64,000 bases of DNA from Marinomonas phaeophyticola (GTDB lineage Bacteria > Pseudomonadota > Gammaproteobacteria > Pseudomonadales > Marinomonadaceae): positions 1 to 64,000 of the forward strand of contig NZ_JAPUBN010000018.1 of NCBI RefSeq assembly GCF_026966905.1. Direction: 5' to 3'. Positions 1 to 11,356 of this stretch are shown here, piece after piece; the first letter of the stretch is position 1, and every line of letters begins with the position of its first letter. The notes beneath the pieces were generated by a model. That model searched no databases, was not told the DNA's origin, and saw nothing but the letters and a program-made list of their open reading frames with translations. The position numbers and the translations under genes are program-made.

Positions 1-691
1 CAACCTGCTCATGGATAGATCGCCCGGTTTCGGGTCTATTCCCAGCAACTAAACGCCCTATTAAGACTCGATTTCTCTACGGCTCCCCTAAATGGTTAAC
101 CTTGCTACTGAAAATAAGTCGTTGACCCATTATACAAAAGGTACGCAGTCACGGAACTAAGTCCGCTCCCACTGCTTGTACGTACACGGTTTCAGGTTCT
201 ATTTCACTCCCCTCGCCGGGGTTCTTTTCGCCTTTCCCTCACGGTACTGGTACACTATCGGTCAGTCAGGAGTATTTAGCCTTGGAGGATGGTCCCCCCA
301 TGTTCAGACAGGATACCACGTGTCCCGTCCTACTCGTTTTCATTGAAAAGGTGTTTTCGTATACGAGGCTTTCACTCTCTACGGCCAAGCTTTCCAGCTT
401 GTTCTACTAACACCAAATCAACTTAAGGGCTAATCCCCTTTCGCTCGCCGCTACTTAGGGAATCTCGGTTGATTTCTTTTCCTTCGGGTACTTAGATGTT
501 TCAGTTCCCCGAGTTCGCCTCATTAAGCTATGTATTCACTTAATGATACCCGCAAGCGGGTGGGTTTCCCCATTCGGAAATGTTCGGATCAAAGTTTGTT
601 TATCAACTCCCCGAACCTTATCGCAGATTACCACGTCCTTCATCGCCTCTGACTGCCAAGGCATCCACCGTGCACGCTTGGTCACTTGACC
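1..691 (-). rRNA. 23S ribosomal RNA, 5' part (3' end lies beyond the window)
   Basis: The reverse strand reads as the 5' region of bacterial 23S rRNA. Its first bases, GGTCAAGTGACCAAGCG, begin at 691 and run into the conserved CACGGTGGATGCC block. About 691 nt of the roughly 2.9 kb molecule is present; the gene runs off the left edge. It is transcribed after 16S in the same operon. The 5' end was placed by analogy with E. coli 23S. Confidence 0.96.
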
Positions 692-892
692 ATATAACCC
701 AAAGTAGTTTTTTAATCCCTCACTTTTCTAAAAGAAAAGTCAGTATCAAAACAACACTCAGATCACATACCAACGATGCTTTTGTGTCATCACTGGATTT
801 TACGATTTAGAAAGTCATCCAGGTTATTCTCAATAAAGAGAAAGATGCTTTCCACCGGTTTGACGCTTGATTATCGTCTATTTCAAAAAGTC

Positions 893-910
893 ACATTGTT
901 AAAGAGCAAG
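893..910 (-). promoter_or_regulatory. boxA antitermination element in the rRNA spacer
   Basis: Transcript-sense sequence GCTCTTTAACAA matches the boxA core bound by NusB-NusE in rRNA antitermination complexes. It lies about 200 nt upstream of 23S, where spacer boxA elements normally sit. Confidence 0.7.
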
Positions 911-1040
911 TTTAGTGCAAAGCACTAAGTCAGACATTCATGAATAACGCGAACATTATGATGACTGGTCATCACATAATCGCTTTCATCAACCCCTTGC
1001 TTAGGACTCTATCCTAGAACAATTGCTGCTATAAAGTAGT

Positions 1041-1072
1041 CATCAGATAATTTGTGTGAACGCTCACCAGAG
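1041..1072 (-). other. 3' arm of the 16S rRNA processing stem
   Basis: This spacer segment is closely complementary to the 16S leader segment at 2762-2793. Both arms share TCAGATAATTTGTGTG in one orientation, with a few mismatches after it. In the precursor RNA the arms would enclose 16S in a long duplex of the kind RNase III cuts. The pairing is visible in the sequence; the enzyme assignment rests on the known mechanism. Confidence 0.75.
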
Positions 1073-1084
1073 CTTCGTATCGTT

Positions 1085-2622
<1,538 letters not shown>

Positions 2623-2901
2623 AAGATCTTTTGCTGATAAATCAGCTTGCTTACTCAAATTTAACTCTAACTAAACTTACATGTTTGTTTGATAAATCAA
2701 ACAAACATGAACGAATTGAAAGTGTTTGGACTCTCGTAAGACTTCAAAATATTTTCGAAGTCTCCAGCGAGCGCCCACACAAATTATCTGATTAACTATT
2801 TTAAAGAGCGTGCTAACTAAAATAAGACAAGAAGAACAAACTGTGTTGTTTTTCTTGTTGGACGCTTACTCGTTGTTCTGAGTGGTTGTCCGTGTCAGCG
2901 A
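2623..2901 (-). promoter_or_regulatory. 16S rRNA leader with boxA and processing stem
   Basis: This transcribed leader has three visible elements. A boxA-like GCTCTTTAAAATAG (transcript sense) lies at about 2795-2812. The 5' arm of the 16S processing stem at 2762-2793 pairs with 1041-1072. Two hairpins lie nearer 16S: arms at 2740-2745 and 2757-2762 (GACTTC/GAAGTC), and a perfect palindrome at 2680-2709. The start of the leader is inferred from the promoter at 2908-2935. Confidence 0.7.
2680..2709. repeat. 30-bp perfect palindrome in the 16S leader
   Basis: CATGTTTGTTTGA (2680-2692) is followed after four bases by its exact reverse complement at 2697-2709; the central bases also match, so the whole 30 bp is self-complementary. 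In RNA it would form a stable AT-rich hairpin about 60 nt before mature 16S. It may be a processing element. No poly-U follows, so it does not look like a terminator. Confidence 0.8.
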
Positions 2902-2907
2902 GGGCGT

Positions 2908-2935
2908 ATATTAAGGATCTACAGATTTAGTGCAA
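2908..2935 (-). promoter_or_regulatory. rRNA operon promoter
   Basis: On the reverse strand a -35 TTGCAC (2930-2935) is separated by 16 bp from a -10 TAATAT (2908-2913). A GC-rich discriminator, ACGCCCTCGC, follows, as is typical of growth-rate-controlled rRNA promoters. The upstream stretch 2936-2990 is very AT-rich and could act as an UP element. Start of transcription is expected near 2901. Confidence 0.8.
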
Positions 2936-3085
2936 CCTTTTTTTGGTATTTATTGTAAAAAAGGGTAATTAAAATGATAAAGAAGCTTTTTTGATTATTT
3001 TTTACACATAGAAAAGCAATAAGCGAACAAAAATCATACAAACAAACCCAGCACTCTAATATATACACAAAAAAAGTAGATCATT
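2936..3085. other. Intergenic region between ispH and the rRNA promoter
   Basis: This 150-base AT-rich stretch lies downstream of ispH and upstream of the rRNA promoter. I see a probable UP element near the promoter. I see no clear terminator hairpin for the ispH operon and no gene. Confidence 0.6.
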
Positions 3086-4036
3086 TTATAGGTTAATCAC
3101 TTTCAGCTCTTTTGGCATAGAAAAAGACACATTTTCTTCTCTACCGGCTAACTCTGAAGGAGGCTCACCACCTTCTTGCCTTAATCGCTCAATTACCTGA
3201 TTAACCAAGACCTCTGGCGCTGAAGCTCCCGCAGTTACCCCAACACTGTTAACATCATTCAACCAATCCACCTGTATTTCTTCAGCATTATCGATTAAAT
3301 AGGCGGTTGAACCCATTCTTTCCGCCAACTCTTTTAGCCTATTAGAGTTAGAACTATTAATAGAGCCAACAACCAAAACCAACTCCGAATCTTGTGCTAG
3401 TGTTTTTACTGCATCTTGTCGGTTTTGCGTCGCATAGCAGATGTCGTCTTTTTTTGGACCCTGTATATTAGGGAACTCACTTCTTAGCGCATCGATAACC
3501 ACTGATGTATCATCCATTGACAACGTAGTCTGAGTCACAAAAGCCAATGCATCAGGGTTCTTAACTTTCAACTTTGATACATCATCCGGACTTTCTACTA
3601 AATAGATAGCGCCGCCATTGCTTGAGTCGTACTGCCCCATAGTTCCCTCTACTTCAGGGTGACCATCATGGCCGATTAACACACACTCCATTCCATCCCT
3701 TGAAAAGCGTACAACTTCAAGATGTACTTTTGTAACTAAAGGACAGGTCGCATCAAAAACTTTTAACCCACGACGCTCGGCTTCAGATCGAACCGCTTGA
3801 GAAACCCCATGAGCACTGAAAATAACAATATTATTGTCTGGCACCTGATCTAGCTCTTCAACAAAGACAGCGCCTCGAGACTTTAATGTTTCTACGACAA
3901 ACTTATTATGAACAACTTCATGGCGTACATAGATAGGAGCTTCAAATAAATCCAAGCAACGATTTACTATCTCAATAGCTCTATCAACACCAGCACAGAA
4001 CCCCCTAGGATTAGCAAGCTGAATCAAGAAGCTCAT
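3086..4036 (-). CDS. ispH: 4-hydroxy-3-methylbut-2-enyl diphosphate reductase
   Basis: IspH (LytB) catalyses the last step of the MEP pathway, reducing HMBPP to isopentenyl and dimethylallyl diphosphate with a 4Fe-4S cluster. The 316-residue protein is normal in length. The three cluster cysteines are Cys14 (in [12 protein letters not shown]), Cys98 (in DATCP) and Cys200 (in [10 protein letters not shown]). Substrate-site residues His43, His76, His126 and Glu128 (in HPEVEGT) are present. It is the last gene of the ribF-ileS-lspA-fkpB-ispH cluster and its start overlaps the end of fkpB by 4 bp, suggesting translational coupling. It supplies precursors used by IspB at 14713. Confidence 0.98.
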   Translation of the reverse strand: MSFLIQLANPRGFCAGVDRAIEIVNRCLDLFEAPIYVRHEVVHNKFVVETLKSRGAVFVEELDQVPDNNIVIFSAHGVSQAVRSEAERRGLKVFDATCPLVTKVHLEVVRFSRDGMECVLIGHDGHPEVEGTMGQYDSSNGGAIYLVESPDDVSKLKVKNPDALAFVTQTTLSMDDTSVVIDALRSEFPNIQGPKKDDICYATQNRQDAVKTLAQDSELVLVVGSINSSNSNRLKELAERMGSTAYLIDNAEEIQVDWLNDVNSVGVTAGASAPEVLVNQVIERLRQEGGEPPSELAGREENVSFSMPKELKVINL

Positions 4037-4464
4037 TCAATTACTCCTACAGCTATCACTTGCACTCTAAACACAAGGTCACGCCCTGATAAAGGATGAT
4101 TAAAGTCTACTTCGACTTCGTTTTCCCCTATGTTAGATATCACCCCAGGAAGTTCGTTTTTTCCCACATCGGCAAAAGAAACAATCATCCCTTCTTCTAT
4201 ATCAATCGAGAACTGACTGCGAGGCATGTTTTGGATATTATTTGGGTTTCTCATTCCAAAGGCGTTTTCTGGCGACATATTAAATGTGGCTTCTTGTCCC
4301 GGCTCTAATCCCAATAGCATTTCTTCAAAAGATGGCAATAAACTACCATCCCCATAATTAAATTGCGCTGGCGCTTTATCAAAGGTTGAATCAATAATCT
4401 GACCGTCATTCAATGACAATTCGAAATGCAATGTAATGCTACTTTTTTCTGTAATACTGTTCAT
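4033..4464 (-). CDS. fkpB: FKBP-type peptidyl-prolyl isomerase (SlpA/FkpB family)
   Basis: A small cytoplasmic FKBP-fold prolyl isomerase and chaperone of the SlpA type. The N-terminal half reads as the FKBP core with the typical start VTLHFEL-like strand, [20 protein letters not shown], and NFNHPLAGR-like [10 protein letters not shown] near the C terminus, flanking the inserted IF domain. An ATG at 4464 gives 143 residues; a GTG at 4473 would add three and overlap lspA. I prefer the ATG, two bases after the lspA stop. Position between lspA and ispH matches E. coli and Pseudomonas. Confidence 0.93.
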   Translation of the reverse strand: MNSITEKSSITLHFELSLNDGQIIDSTFDKAPAQFNYGDGSLLPSFEEMLLGLEPGQEATFNMSPENAFGMRNPNNIQNMPRSQFSIDIEEGMIVSFADVGKNELPGVISNIGENEVEVDFNHPLSGRDLVFRVQVIAVGVIE

Positions 4465-4465
4465 G

Positions 4466-4966
4466 CTAATCACTCACTGCTTTTTTATTGAAAAAGCCTT
4501 CTAACAACATTACAACAACACCTATCGATATAGCGCTGTCTGCTATATTGAATGCGGGAAAATACCAAGACTGCTGCCAATGAAGCTGGATAAAATCAAT
4601 CACATGACCATAGGCTAAACGATCATATAAATTACCTAGAGCCCCACCAAGTATTAACGATAGTGATAAGGATTCCCAAGGGTTAGCATTGCCAATTTTC
4701 AACAAACGCCAACTAATACCAACGCTCACGGCTAGAGCAATAACAGTAAAAAACCAACGTTGCCAACCTCCTTCCTGAGCTAAAAAGCTAAAAGCGGCTC
4801 CCGTGTTGTACCGTAAAGTTAGATCAAAAAAAGGCAAGAGAGGAATTTCTTGCCCATAAAATAAGCTTGTATTAGCCCACTGCTTAGTAAGCCAATCCAA
4901 AATAATAATAATACAAGCCAGCGCCCACCAGCGCTGAACTTGTTTAAACGCACTCATTGAAATCAT
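4466..4966 (-). CDS. lspA: Lipoprotein signal peptidase (signal peptidase II)
   Basis: LspA cleaves signal peptides from prolipoproteins after diacylglyceryl modification, within the inner membrane. The 166-residue protein has four hydrophobic segments. The catalytic aspartates are Asp124 (in GHVIDFI) and Asp143 (in FNIADSAISIG), and the conserved NTGAAFSF motif is present near residue 55. The ATG overlaps the ileS stop in a TAATG arrangement. Another in-frame ATG lies three codons in. Together with ileS and fkpB it forms a conserved gammaproteobacterial cluster. Confidence 0.97.
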   Translation of the reverse strand: MISMSAFKQVQRWWALACIIIILDWLTKQWANTSLFYGQEIPLLPFFDLTLRYNTGAAFSFLAQEGGWQRWFFTVIALAVSVGISWRLLKIGNANPWESLSLSLILGGALGNLYDRLAYGHVIDFIQLHWQQSWYFPAFNIADSAISIGVVVMLLEGFFNKKAVSD

Positions 4967-7788
4967 TATGCGTAAAGGCGACTCTCACCTTCTCCATCAG
5001 GGAGATTAGAAATACAGCGATCACACAACTCAGGGTGCGCTTCACGTGTACCTACTTCTTCTCGGTGATGCCAGCAACGAACACATTTAGCATTCTCACT
5101 TAATGTTACGGTCACTTTTAGGCCATCCAATTCAGTAGATACTGAATTATCAGGGGCTTCGGATAAAGGTAATACAGTCACTTTAGATGCAATAAGTATA
5201 AAACGTAATTCATCAGATAAAGACTCTAACGTATCATGAAGAGATCCGTCACAATAGAGGCCTAACTCAGTCCCTAGTGATGCCTTAATCTTGCCTTCAC
5301 TACGACTTTGCTCAAGCACTTTATTAACCGACTCTTTTGCCAACTGAATAGTTGACCAGAATGCATTACCGTACTCAGCATCTTCCGGCAATTCAGTTAA
5401 ACCTTCATACCAAGTTTCAAGGAAGACAGACTCTCCTCTTTCTCCTGGTAATGACTGCCAAAGTTCATCAGCGGTAAAACTTAATACAGGTGCAATCCAG
5501 CGAGTGAACGCTTCTACAATATGATACAGAGCAGTTTGAGCTGAACGACGCGCCAAGCTATTTTCTTGAGTTGTATATTGACGATCTTTTACAATATCAA
5601 GATAAAAACCACCAAGCTCTACAGAACAGAAATTCTGAATTTTCTGGTTCACTGCGTGGAACTGATATTCGTTGTAAGCCGTATCCAACTCTTTCTGCAA
5701 TTTTGCCGCTTTATCTACAATCCAACGATCCAAAGCAATCATATTCTCAGGAGCAACTGTATGTAATGCTGGGTCAAAACCATTAAGGTTAGACAACATA
5801 AAACGAGCCGTATTACGAATTCGACGATATGAATCCGCCACCCGTTTTAGAATTTCATCAGACACTGTCATTTCTGTAGTGTAGTCTGTTGCGGCCACCC
5901 ATAAACGAATGATGTCAGCCCCCAATGTATCCATTACCTTTTGTGGAGATAATACGTTACCCAAGGACTTCGACATTTTACGACCATCACCATCAACAGT
6001 GAAACCATGAGTAAGCACTTGCTTATATGGAGGCACTCCACGAATGGCAATGGATGTTTTTAATGAAGACTGAAACCAACCACGATGTTGATCCGATCCT
6101 TCTAAATAAAGGTCAGCAGGAAAACTTAACTCTTCTCGTTGATCAATAACAGAATAATGTGTGACGCCAGAATCAAACCACACATCCAGCGTGTCAGTCA
6201 CCTTACTGTATTTTTCGGATTCATCACCCAATAAATCGGCGGCATCTAGATCAAACCACGCATCAATACCTTCAACCTCTATACGCTTCGCCACTTCTTC
6301 AATCAAGCGAGGCGTTTCAGGATGAAGCTCTTGAGTTTCTTTGTTAATGAACAAGGCTATTGGTACACCCCACGTGCGCTGACGGGAGACACACCAGTCA
6401 GGGCTGTTGTTTAACATCCCTTCCATGCGATTTTTACCCCAGCTAGGCACCCATTTCACACCTTCAACAGCATGCTTTGCGGCATCTAACAAGCCTTTTT
6501 CTGTCATGCTAATAAACCACTGAGGGGTAGCACGATAGATCAAAGGTGTTTTCGTTCTCCAGCAATGAGGATAGCTATGGAAGATTTTATCTTGTTTAAC
6601 CAGTGTTTGATGCTTCTCTAGAGCCGCCAAAATTGAGGCGTCGACTTTATAAACATGTTGTCCAGCAAACTCGCCCGCCGCATCACTGTAAACCCCATTA
6701 TCTTGAACAAGGTTTAACGTACCCAAACCATTTTCACGGCCAACATTAAAGTCGTCTACACCATGATCTGGCGCTGTATGAACCGCACCAGTACCTGCAT
6801 CCGTAGTAACATGCTCACCTAAGATAATAGGTAAGTGTTTTTCTAGGAATGGATGCTGTAATTGAAGACCATTTAAATCGGCGCCAACACAGCGACCCAC
6901 TAACTTATAATCGGCGACATCGTAGCGAGACATAATAGATTCAACCATATCTTCAGCTACAACCAAACGCTCTTTGCCAGCACCGACATCTAATTCAACA
7001 AGAGCATAGTTAAACTCAGCATGTACAGATACCGCTTGACTGGCTGGTAATGTCCAAGGAGTTGTTGTCCAAATAACAACAGCGACAGGACCTCCACCTT
7101 GCACCGCATCAAACTTCGCAAGCATTTCTTCTTGGTTGACTGCCGCATAACGTACATCTAAAGAAAGCGATGTTTTGTCTTGATATTCAACTTCCGCTTC
7201 TGCTAAAGCCGATCCACCAACCACACTCCAATAAACAGGTTTAAAACCTTTAACTAAATGTCCATTTTCAGCGATTTTACCAAGAGCACGCACAATATTA
7301 GCTTCAGTTTTGAAATTCATCGTTAGGTAGGGGTTTTCCCAATCACCAGAAATACCTAGACGAATAAAATCTTTCTTCTGACCCGCTACTTGAGTTAACG
7401 CATATTCTCGACATTTAGCACGAAAGTCTTTATAAGAAACCTTAGTTCCAGCCTTCCCTATTAGTTGCTCAACTTTATGCTCAATAGGTAAGCCATGACA
7501 GTCCCACCCTGGTATATAAGGGGCATCAAAACCACTAACGGTTTTTGATTTCACAATAATATCTTTGAGGATTTTATTTACTGCGTGACCAATATGAATA
7601 TCGCCATTTGCATACGGAGGACCATCGTGCAAAATAAATGGCGTTCGACCTTTACTCACTTCACGGATTTTGCTGTATAGATCAATGTCCTGCCAATGTT
7701 TTAGCATAACAGGCTCACGTTTTGCCAGATCCCCTCTCATAGGGAAGCTCGTTTCTGGCAAGTTCAGTGTTGGTTTATAATCACTCAT
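4966..7788 (-). CDS. ileS: Isoleucyl-tRNA synthetase
   Basis: Class I aminoacyl-tRNA synthetase charging tRNA-Ile in the cytoplasm. The HIGH signature is seen in [11 protein letters not shown] near residue 60 and the KMSKS loop in KMSKSLGNV near residue 600. A C-terminal zinc finger has four cysteines (CVRCWHH and LCDRC). I chose the ATG at 7788, which gives 940 residues and begins [13 protein letters not shown] as in E. coli-type IleS; a TTG at 7809 is possible. The gene lies 31 bp after ribF and is followed by overlapping lspA. Confidence 0.98.
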   Translation of the reverse strand: MSDYKPTLNLPETSFPMRGDLAKREPVMLKHWQDIDLYSKIREVSKGRTPFILHDGPPYANGDIHIGHAVNKILKDIIVKSKTVSGFDAPYIPGWDCHGLPIEHKVEQLIGKAGTKVSYKDFRAKCREYALTQVAGQKKDFIRLGISGDWENPYLTMNFKTEANIVRALGKIAENGHLVKGFKPVYWSVVGGSALAEAEVEYQDKTSLSLDVRYAAVNQEEMLAKFDAVQGGGPVAVVIWTTTPWTLPASQAVSVHAEFNYALVELDVGAGKERLVVAEDMVESIMSRYDVADYKLVGRCVGADLNGLQLQHPFLEKHLPIILGEHVTTDAGTGAVHTAPDHGVDDFNVGRENGLGTLNLVQDNGVYSDAAGEFAGQHVYKVDASILAALEKHQTLVKQDKIFHSYPHCWRTKTPLIYRATPQWFISMTEKGLLDAAKHAVEGVKWVPSWGKNRMEGMLNNSPDWCVSRQRTWGVPIALFINKETQELHPETPRLIEEVAKRIEVEGIDAWFDLDAADLLGDESEKYSKVTDTLDVWFDSGVTHYSVIDQREELSFPADLYLEGSDQHRGWFQSSLKTSIAIRGVPPYKQVLTHGFTVDGDGRKMSKSLGNVLSPQKVMDTLGADIIRLWVAATDYTTEMTVSDEILKRVADSYRRIRNTARFMLSNLNGFDPALHTVAPENMIALDRWIVDKAAKLQKELDTAYNEYQFHAVNQKIQNFCSVELGGFYLDIVKDRQYTTQENSLARRSAQTALYHIVEAFTRWIAPVLSFTADELWQSLPGERGESVFLETWYEGLTELPEDAEYGNAFWSTIQLAKESVNKVLEQSRSEGKIKASLGTELGLYCDGSLHDTLESLSDELRFILIASKVTVLPLSEAPDNSVSTELDGLKVTVTLSENAKCVRCWHHREEVGTREAHPELCDRCISNLPDGEGESRLYA

Positions 7789-7819
7789 GGTTTTTCGATT
7801 TATCCTCAAAGATCATCGT

Positions 7820-8749
7820 TCACTGATTAATAAAATAATGTTGTGCTTTTTCTTTATCTAATTGAATTTGACTCTCTAGCTCTTCTAGACCAGACATTTT
7901 ACGCTCTTCTCGTATAAACTCGCAGAATCGAACTTTGACGTACTCATCATACAAGTCGCCATTAAAATCAAATATATTGACCTCTAAAATGGTTAACACA
8001 CCATTAACCGTTGGTCGTGTTCCTATATTCGCTACAGATGGGTATTCGATACCATTATGAACAAACACGACTGCATAGACACCATTTAGAGCTGGTTTTG
8101 TCATTTTCAAATGCACATTGGCCGTTGGAAAGCCTAATGTTCTTCCCAATTGCTTACCATGTACAACCCGTCCAGACAACTCTACAGGATGGCCTAATGC
8201 CGCCTCAGCTTGATCTATATCCCCCTTTTGCAGCAATTCCCTTATTAAAGAGCTACTAACACGCTCTTGGTTTCGAGTAACCACAGACATTGTATTTTCC
8301 ACAACAAAACCATGCTCCATTCCGAACTGATTTAGATAGTTGAAATCGCCTTGTCGGTCACACCCAAAACGAAAATCATCCCCGACGACCAGGTGCCGAA
8401 CTTTTAATCCATCCGTTAAAATTGAGCGACAAAATGATTGTGCGGTTAATTGTTGCAATTTTTTATTGAAAGGCATGATTAATACATAATCGATGCCCTG
8501 GCCCTCTAAGAGTCTTACTTTATCCCTTAATCGTGAGATTCTACCAGGGGCTTTTTCTGACGAAAAAAACTCCCGCGGCTGAGGCTCAAAGATCATAATG
8601 CAAGAAGGCACCTTATACTTACATGCCAAAAATCTAACTCGTGACAAAATAGCTTGATGTCCACGGTGAACACCATCAAAATTGCCAATTGTTAAGACAC
8701 ACTTTTGGTGGTGTAACCGTATATTATGAATACCTCTAATTAACTCCAT
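7820..8749 (-). CDS. ribF: Bifunctional riboflavin kinase / FMN adenylyltransferase
   Basis: RibF converts riboflavin to FMN and then FAD. The N-terminal adenylyltransferase domain carries GNFDGVHRGHQ near residue 22, and the C-terminal kinase domain carries GRTLGFPTANV near residue 203. The 309-residue length is normal. It is the first gene of the ribF-ileS-lspA-fkpB-ispH cluster. A reverse-strand TATAAT at 8796-8801 in the 85-bp gap after murJ could be a -10 element, but no good -35 accompanies it. Confidence 0.97.
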   Translation of the reverse strand: MELIRGIHNIRLHHQKCVLTIGNFDGVHRGHQAILSRVRFLACKYKVPSCIMIFEPQPREFFSSEKAPGRISRLRDKVRLLEGQGIDYVLIMPFNKKLQQLTAQSFCRSILTDGLKVRHLVVGDDFRFGCDRQGDFNYLNQFGMEHGFVVENTMSVVTRNQERVSSSLIRELLQKGDIDQAEAALGHPVELSGRVVHGKQLGRTLGFPTANVHLKMTKPALNGVYAVVFVHNGIEYPSVANIGTRPTVNGVLTILEVNIFDFNGDLYDEYVKVRFCEFIREERKMSGLEELESQIQLDKEKAQHYFINQ

Positions 8750-8834
8750 AGAGCCCCATCTAAGCTAAAATTATTTTCTACCGAAAAATACTGGGATTAT
8801 ATAGCAGTTCCACTTTATACGGTAGGCTGCAAAG

Positions 8835-10439
8835 CTAGAGTCTCAGCATTTTCAGGCGAAACCCAAGACTAAATGCGCCTGCAGTATAAGTAATCACACC
8901 TCCAACAACCACAACCAACAGATACATCACCCTTTCTAGGTCGGCCAATGAAGTCCAAATCAGCCCCTGTTGATGAACCCAAAAAAGTCCTAGCCCAAGA
9001 CAAAATAAACCAGCGGCAGACACCCTTAGCATTTTCAACCAAGCGATTGAAAATTGATAATATCCCGCCTTAGACAGCCCTTTCCAAAGTAAAAAAGCAT
9101 TTAAAGCAGAGGCTATGGATGTTGCTAACGCTAAACCTACGTGACCGAACGGCCCTACTAAAATAAGGTTAAGCACCATATTAGCTACCATTGCAATTAT
9201 TCCAATCCTCACCGGCGTTTTAGTATCTTGGCGAGCATAATACCCTGGCGCCAAAACCTTAATCGACATCATAAATAGCAAACCCAACGAATAAGCTTGC
9301 AAACTTTGGGATGCCATCGAAACATCATTAACGGTCAACAATCCGCGAAAAAAAATAGTGGCTATCAGAGGTTCAGCTAATAAAAACAAAGCCAGCGAGG
9401 ACGGCAAAGCAATGAAAAAGATAATCTGCATCCCCCAATCTAATGTTTTTATAAATTTCCCGTCCTCTCCTCCAGAAAAACTGCGAGACAAAGATGGCAA
9501 TACAACCGTACTAATCGCAATAGCAAATACACCAAGAGGTAGCTCATATAAACGGTCAGATAAATACAGCCAGGTAATGCTGCCAGTTTCTAAAAATGAA
9601 GCCAGTACTGTATCTAAAAGCAAATTAATTTGACTTACAGACACCCCAAACAAAGCGGGCAACATAAGGGTTAAAATGCGCCTCACTCCAGGATGGGAGA
9701 AACCCACGCTAGGCATTGGTAGCAACTTCAATTTAGCAAGGAAAGGCACTTGAAATAACAGCTGAATAATTCCTGCGAAAAAAACGCCCCAAGCAATAAT
9801 AATTTCCTTTTCACTGGCCTCTACAGCAAAGACCAAAGTCGCAACAATTAACGACAAATTCAAAAAAATTGGCGTTATAGCGGGAACGGCATACTCCCCA
9901 TGACTATTCAAAATACCGGCAGCTAGAGCCGTTAAAGAAATAAACATTAAATAAGGGAATGTAATTGTAAGTAACTCGGCACCCAAAACCATTTGAGATT
10001 CATTCTCAGAAAATCCTGGAGCAAAAAGCTTAATCATCCAAGGAGCCCCTAACATGAAAAAGACCGTCATCAGCAAAAGAATCAACCCTAAAGATCCCGT
10101 TACCGCCGCAACTAAGCCCCGCACTTCTTCATAGCTTTTATTCACTTTATAATCACTCAAGACAGGAACAAATGCTTGGGAGAAAGCGCCTTCCGCAAAT
10201 AAGCGACGAAAGAAGTTAGGGATTTTGAATGCCACATAAAACGCATCAGCACCACCACTCGCCCCCAACACAAAGGCCAAAGAGGCATCCCTCACTAGAC
10301 CAAGAATCCGAGATAAAAAAGTACAAATAGAAACAATGACACCAGACCGCAATAATGAGAAAGACGGTTTCTTTATCGATTTTGACTCATGCCGCATGAA
10401 AAAAGCTCGCTTACTTTTGTAAAATCGAAAGAATAACAC
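8835..10439 (-). CDS. murJ: Lipid II flippase MurJ (MviN)
   Basis: MurJ moves lipid II across the inner membrane for peptidoglycan synthesis. The 534-residue protein is highly hydrophobic with about 14 membrane segments. It begins its conserved part with SFLSRILGLVRD-like TFLSRILGLVRDASLAF and contains the MVN-family EGAFSQAFVPVLS segment. Two starts are plausible: GTG at 10439, preceded by AGGA, or ATG at 10397, which matches more closely the usual family N terminus. It is divergent from rpsT and upstream of ribF, as in Pseudomonas. Confidence 0.95.
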   Translation of the reverse strand: MLFFRFYKSKRAFFMRHESKSIKKPSFSLLRSGVIVSICTFLSRILGLVRDASLAFVLGASGGADAFYVAFKIPNFFRRLFAEGAFSQAFVPVLSDYKVNKSYEEVRGLVAAVTGSLGLILLLMTVFFMLGAPWMIKLFAPGFSENESQMVLGAELLTITFPYLMFISLTALAAGILNSHGEYAVPAITPIFLNLSLIVATLVFAVEASEKEIIIAWGVFFAGIIQLLFQVPFLAKLKLLPMPSVGFSHPGVRRILTLMLPALFGVSVSQINLLLDTVLASFLETGSITWLYLSDRLYELPLGVFAIAISTVVLPSLSRSFSGGEDGKFIKTLDWGMQIIFFIALPSSLALFLLAEPLIATIFFRGLLTVNDVSMASQSLQAYSLGLLFMMSIKVLAPGYYARQDTKTPVRIGIIAMVANMVLNLILVGPFGHVGLALATSIASALNAFLLWKGLSKAGYYQFSIAWLKMLRVSAAGLFCLGLGLFWVHQQGLIWTSLADLERVMYLLVVVVGGVITYTAGAFSLGFRLKMLRL

Positions 10440-10501
10440 CCATTATCCTACTAGAATAAGAAAAAACGCCTCTGATTGTTCGAATAATTCACCGTTTGGG
10501 G

Positions 10502-10529
10502 TTGTGGTGTGATCAAAAGCTGGTAAAAT
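10502..10529 (+). promoter_or_regulatory. Probable rpsT promoter
   Basis: TTGTGG (10502-10507) and TAAAAT (10524-10529) are 16 bp apart and are followed by TTGCCGCGAG, a GC-rich discriminator. The inferred transcript would start about 85 nt before the S20 start codon. Confidence 0.55.
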
Positions 10530-10620
10530 TTGCCGCGAGATTTTCAAGTTACACTTGACATTGATTTCACGAAACAACGCAGTGTTGTATCGTTTCATTT
10601 TCGAATTTAAGGAGCCAACC

Positions 10621-10884
10621 GTGGCAAATTCCGCCGGTTCAAAAAAACGTGCGCGCCAGGCGATCAAACGTCGCGCTCACAATGGTGGCCTACGCTCAAT
10701 GGTGCGCACTTACTTGAAAAAAGTAGATGCAGCTATCGAAGCAGGTAACAAAGAAGAAGCTCAAGCAGCTTATGTTGTAGCAACTTCTAAATTGGATAAA
10801 GCGACTACTAAAGGCCTTTATCACAAAAACAAAGCAGCTCGTCATAAGAGCCGCCTAAACGCTCAAATCAAAGCAATCGCTTAA
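10621..10884 (+). CDS. rpsT: 30S ribosomal protein S20
   Basis: S20 is a primary binder of 16S rRNA in the 30S body. Reading from the GTG at 10621 gives 87 residues starting [13 protein letters not shown], the same length as E. coli S20. A strong AAGGAG lies at 10609-10614. Upstream in-frame ATG codons at 10555 and later would give a non-conserved extension and are rejected. The gene stands alone, divergent from murJ, and is followed by a clear terminator. The non-ATG start recalls E. coli rpsT (UUG), where it is linked to autogenous control. Confidence 0.97.
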   Translation: MANSAGSKKRARQAIKRRAHNGGLRSMVRTYLKKVDAAIEAGNKEEAQAAYVVATSKLDKATTKGLYHKNKAARHKSRLNAQIKAIA

Positions 10885-10892
10885 TTTGAACG

Positions 10893-10923
10893 CAAAAAAA
10901 ACCGGCCTCAGCCGGTTTTTTTA
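10893..10923 (+). terminator. Rho-independent terminator of rpsT
   Basis: ACCGGC (10901-10906), loop CTCA, GCCGGT (10911-10916), then a run of T residues; A residues precede the stem. It lies eight bases after the rpsT stop codon and could also serve dgkA from the other side. Confidence 0.92.
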
Positions 10924-10968
10924 TGACTAATACTTGGCATCAGCCAAACACATCATTCTTCTTCAAAC

Positions 10969-11328
10969 CTAAAACAGCAACATTCCCCAAACAAACGCAG
11001 CTAAAAACAGAGACAGCATTACCGCTGCCGAACCAAGATCTTTTGCTCGCCCAGATAATTCATGATGCTCATTACTAATACGATCGACCACAGCCTCAAC
11101 ACTTGAGTTTAATGTTTCGACAACAACAATCAACGCAACTGAAAAAATCATAAACGCCTGCTCTAATCGAGATTCTCCCAACCAAAAAGCCAATGGCACA
11201 GCCACAATAAACAATACCACCTCTTGACGAAATGCCGCCTCATACTTCCACTGAGCCATCAAACCTTGATGAGAATACTTCATCGCTGCCAATATTCTAG
11301 CCATTCCTGATTTACCTGGCTTAGCCAT
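10969..11328 (-). CDS. dgkA: Diacylglycerol kinase
   Basis: DgkA phosphorylates diacylglycerol to phosphatidic acid, recycling lipid by-products in the inner membrane. The 119-residue protein has the typical three membrane segments and the conserved ETLNSSVEAVVDRIS segment, with Asn74 and catalytic Glu78, followed by AKDLGSAAV. It begins with a short basic amphipathic stretch as in the family. It lies 28 bp downstream of proB on the same strand. Confidence 0.95.
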   Translation of the reverse strand: MAKPGKSGMARILAAMKYSHQGLMAQWKYEAAFRQEVVLFIVAVPLAFWLGESRLEQAFMIFSVALIVVVETLNSSVEAVVDRISNEHHELSGRAKDLGSAAVMLSLFLAAFVWGMLLF

Positions 11329-11356
11329 ACACTACAACCCTCAGATGAAATAACAC

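Larger units (their letters stand above)
692..1084 (-). other. 16S-23S internal transcribed spacer without tRNA genes
   Basis: This 393-base spacer holds no tRNA. Neither a GGTTCGAATCC-type T-arm nor the Ile(GAT)/Ala(TGC) tRNAs usual in gammaproteobacterial spacers is visible on either strand. It contains a boxA-like antitermination signal, TTGCTCTTTAACAATGTG in transcript sense at 893-910, and the 3' half of the 16S processing stem at 1041-1072. Several short ORFs here and in the rRNAs are not coding. Confidence 0.9.

Noticed and set aside
10443-10667. Minus-strand frame of 74 codons over the rpsT promoter
   Set aside because: It overlaps the rpsT promoter and start in antisense and resembles nothing known.
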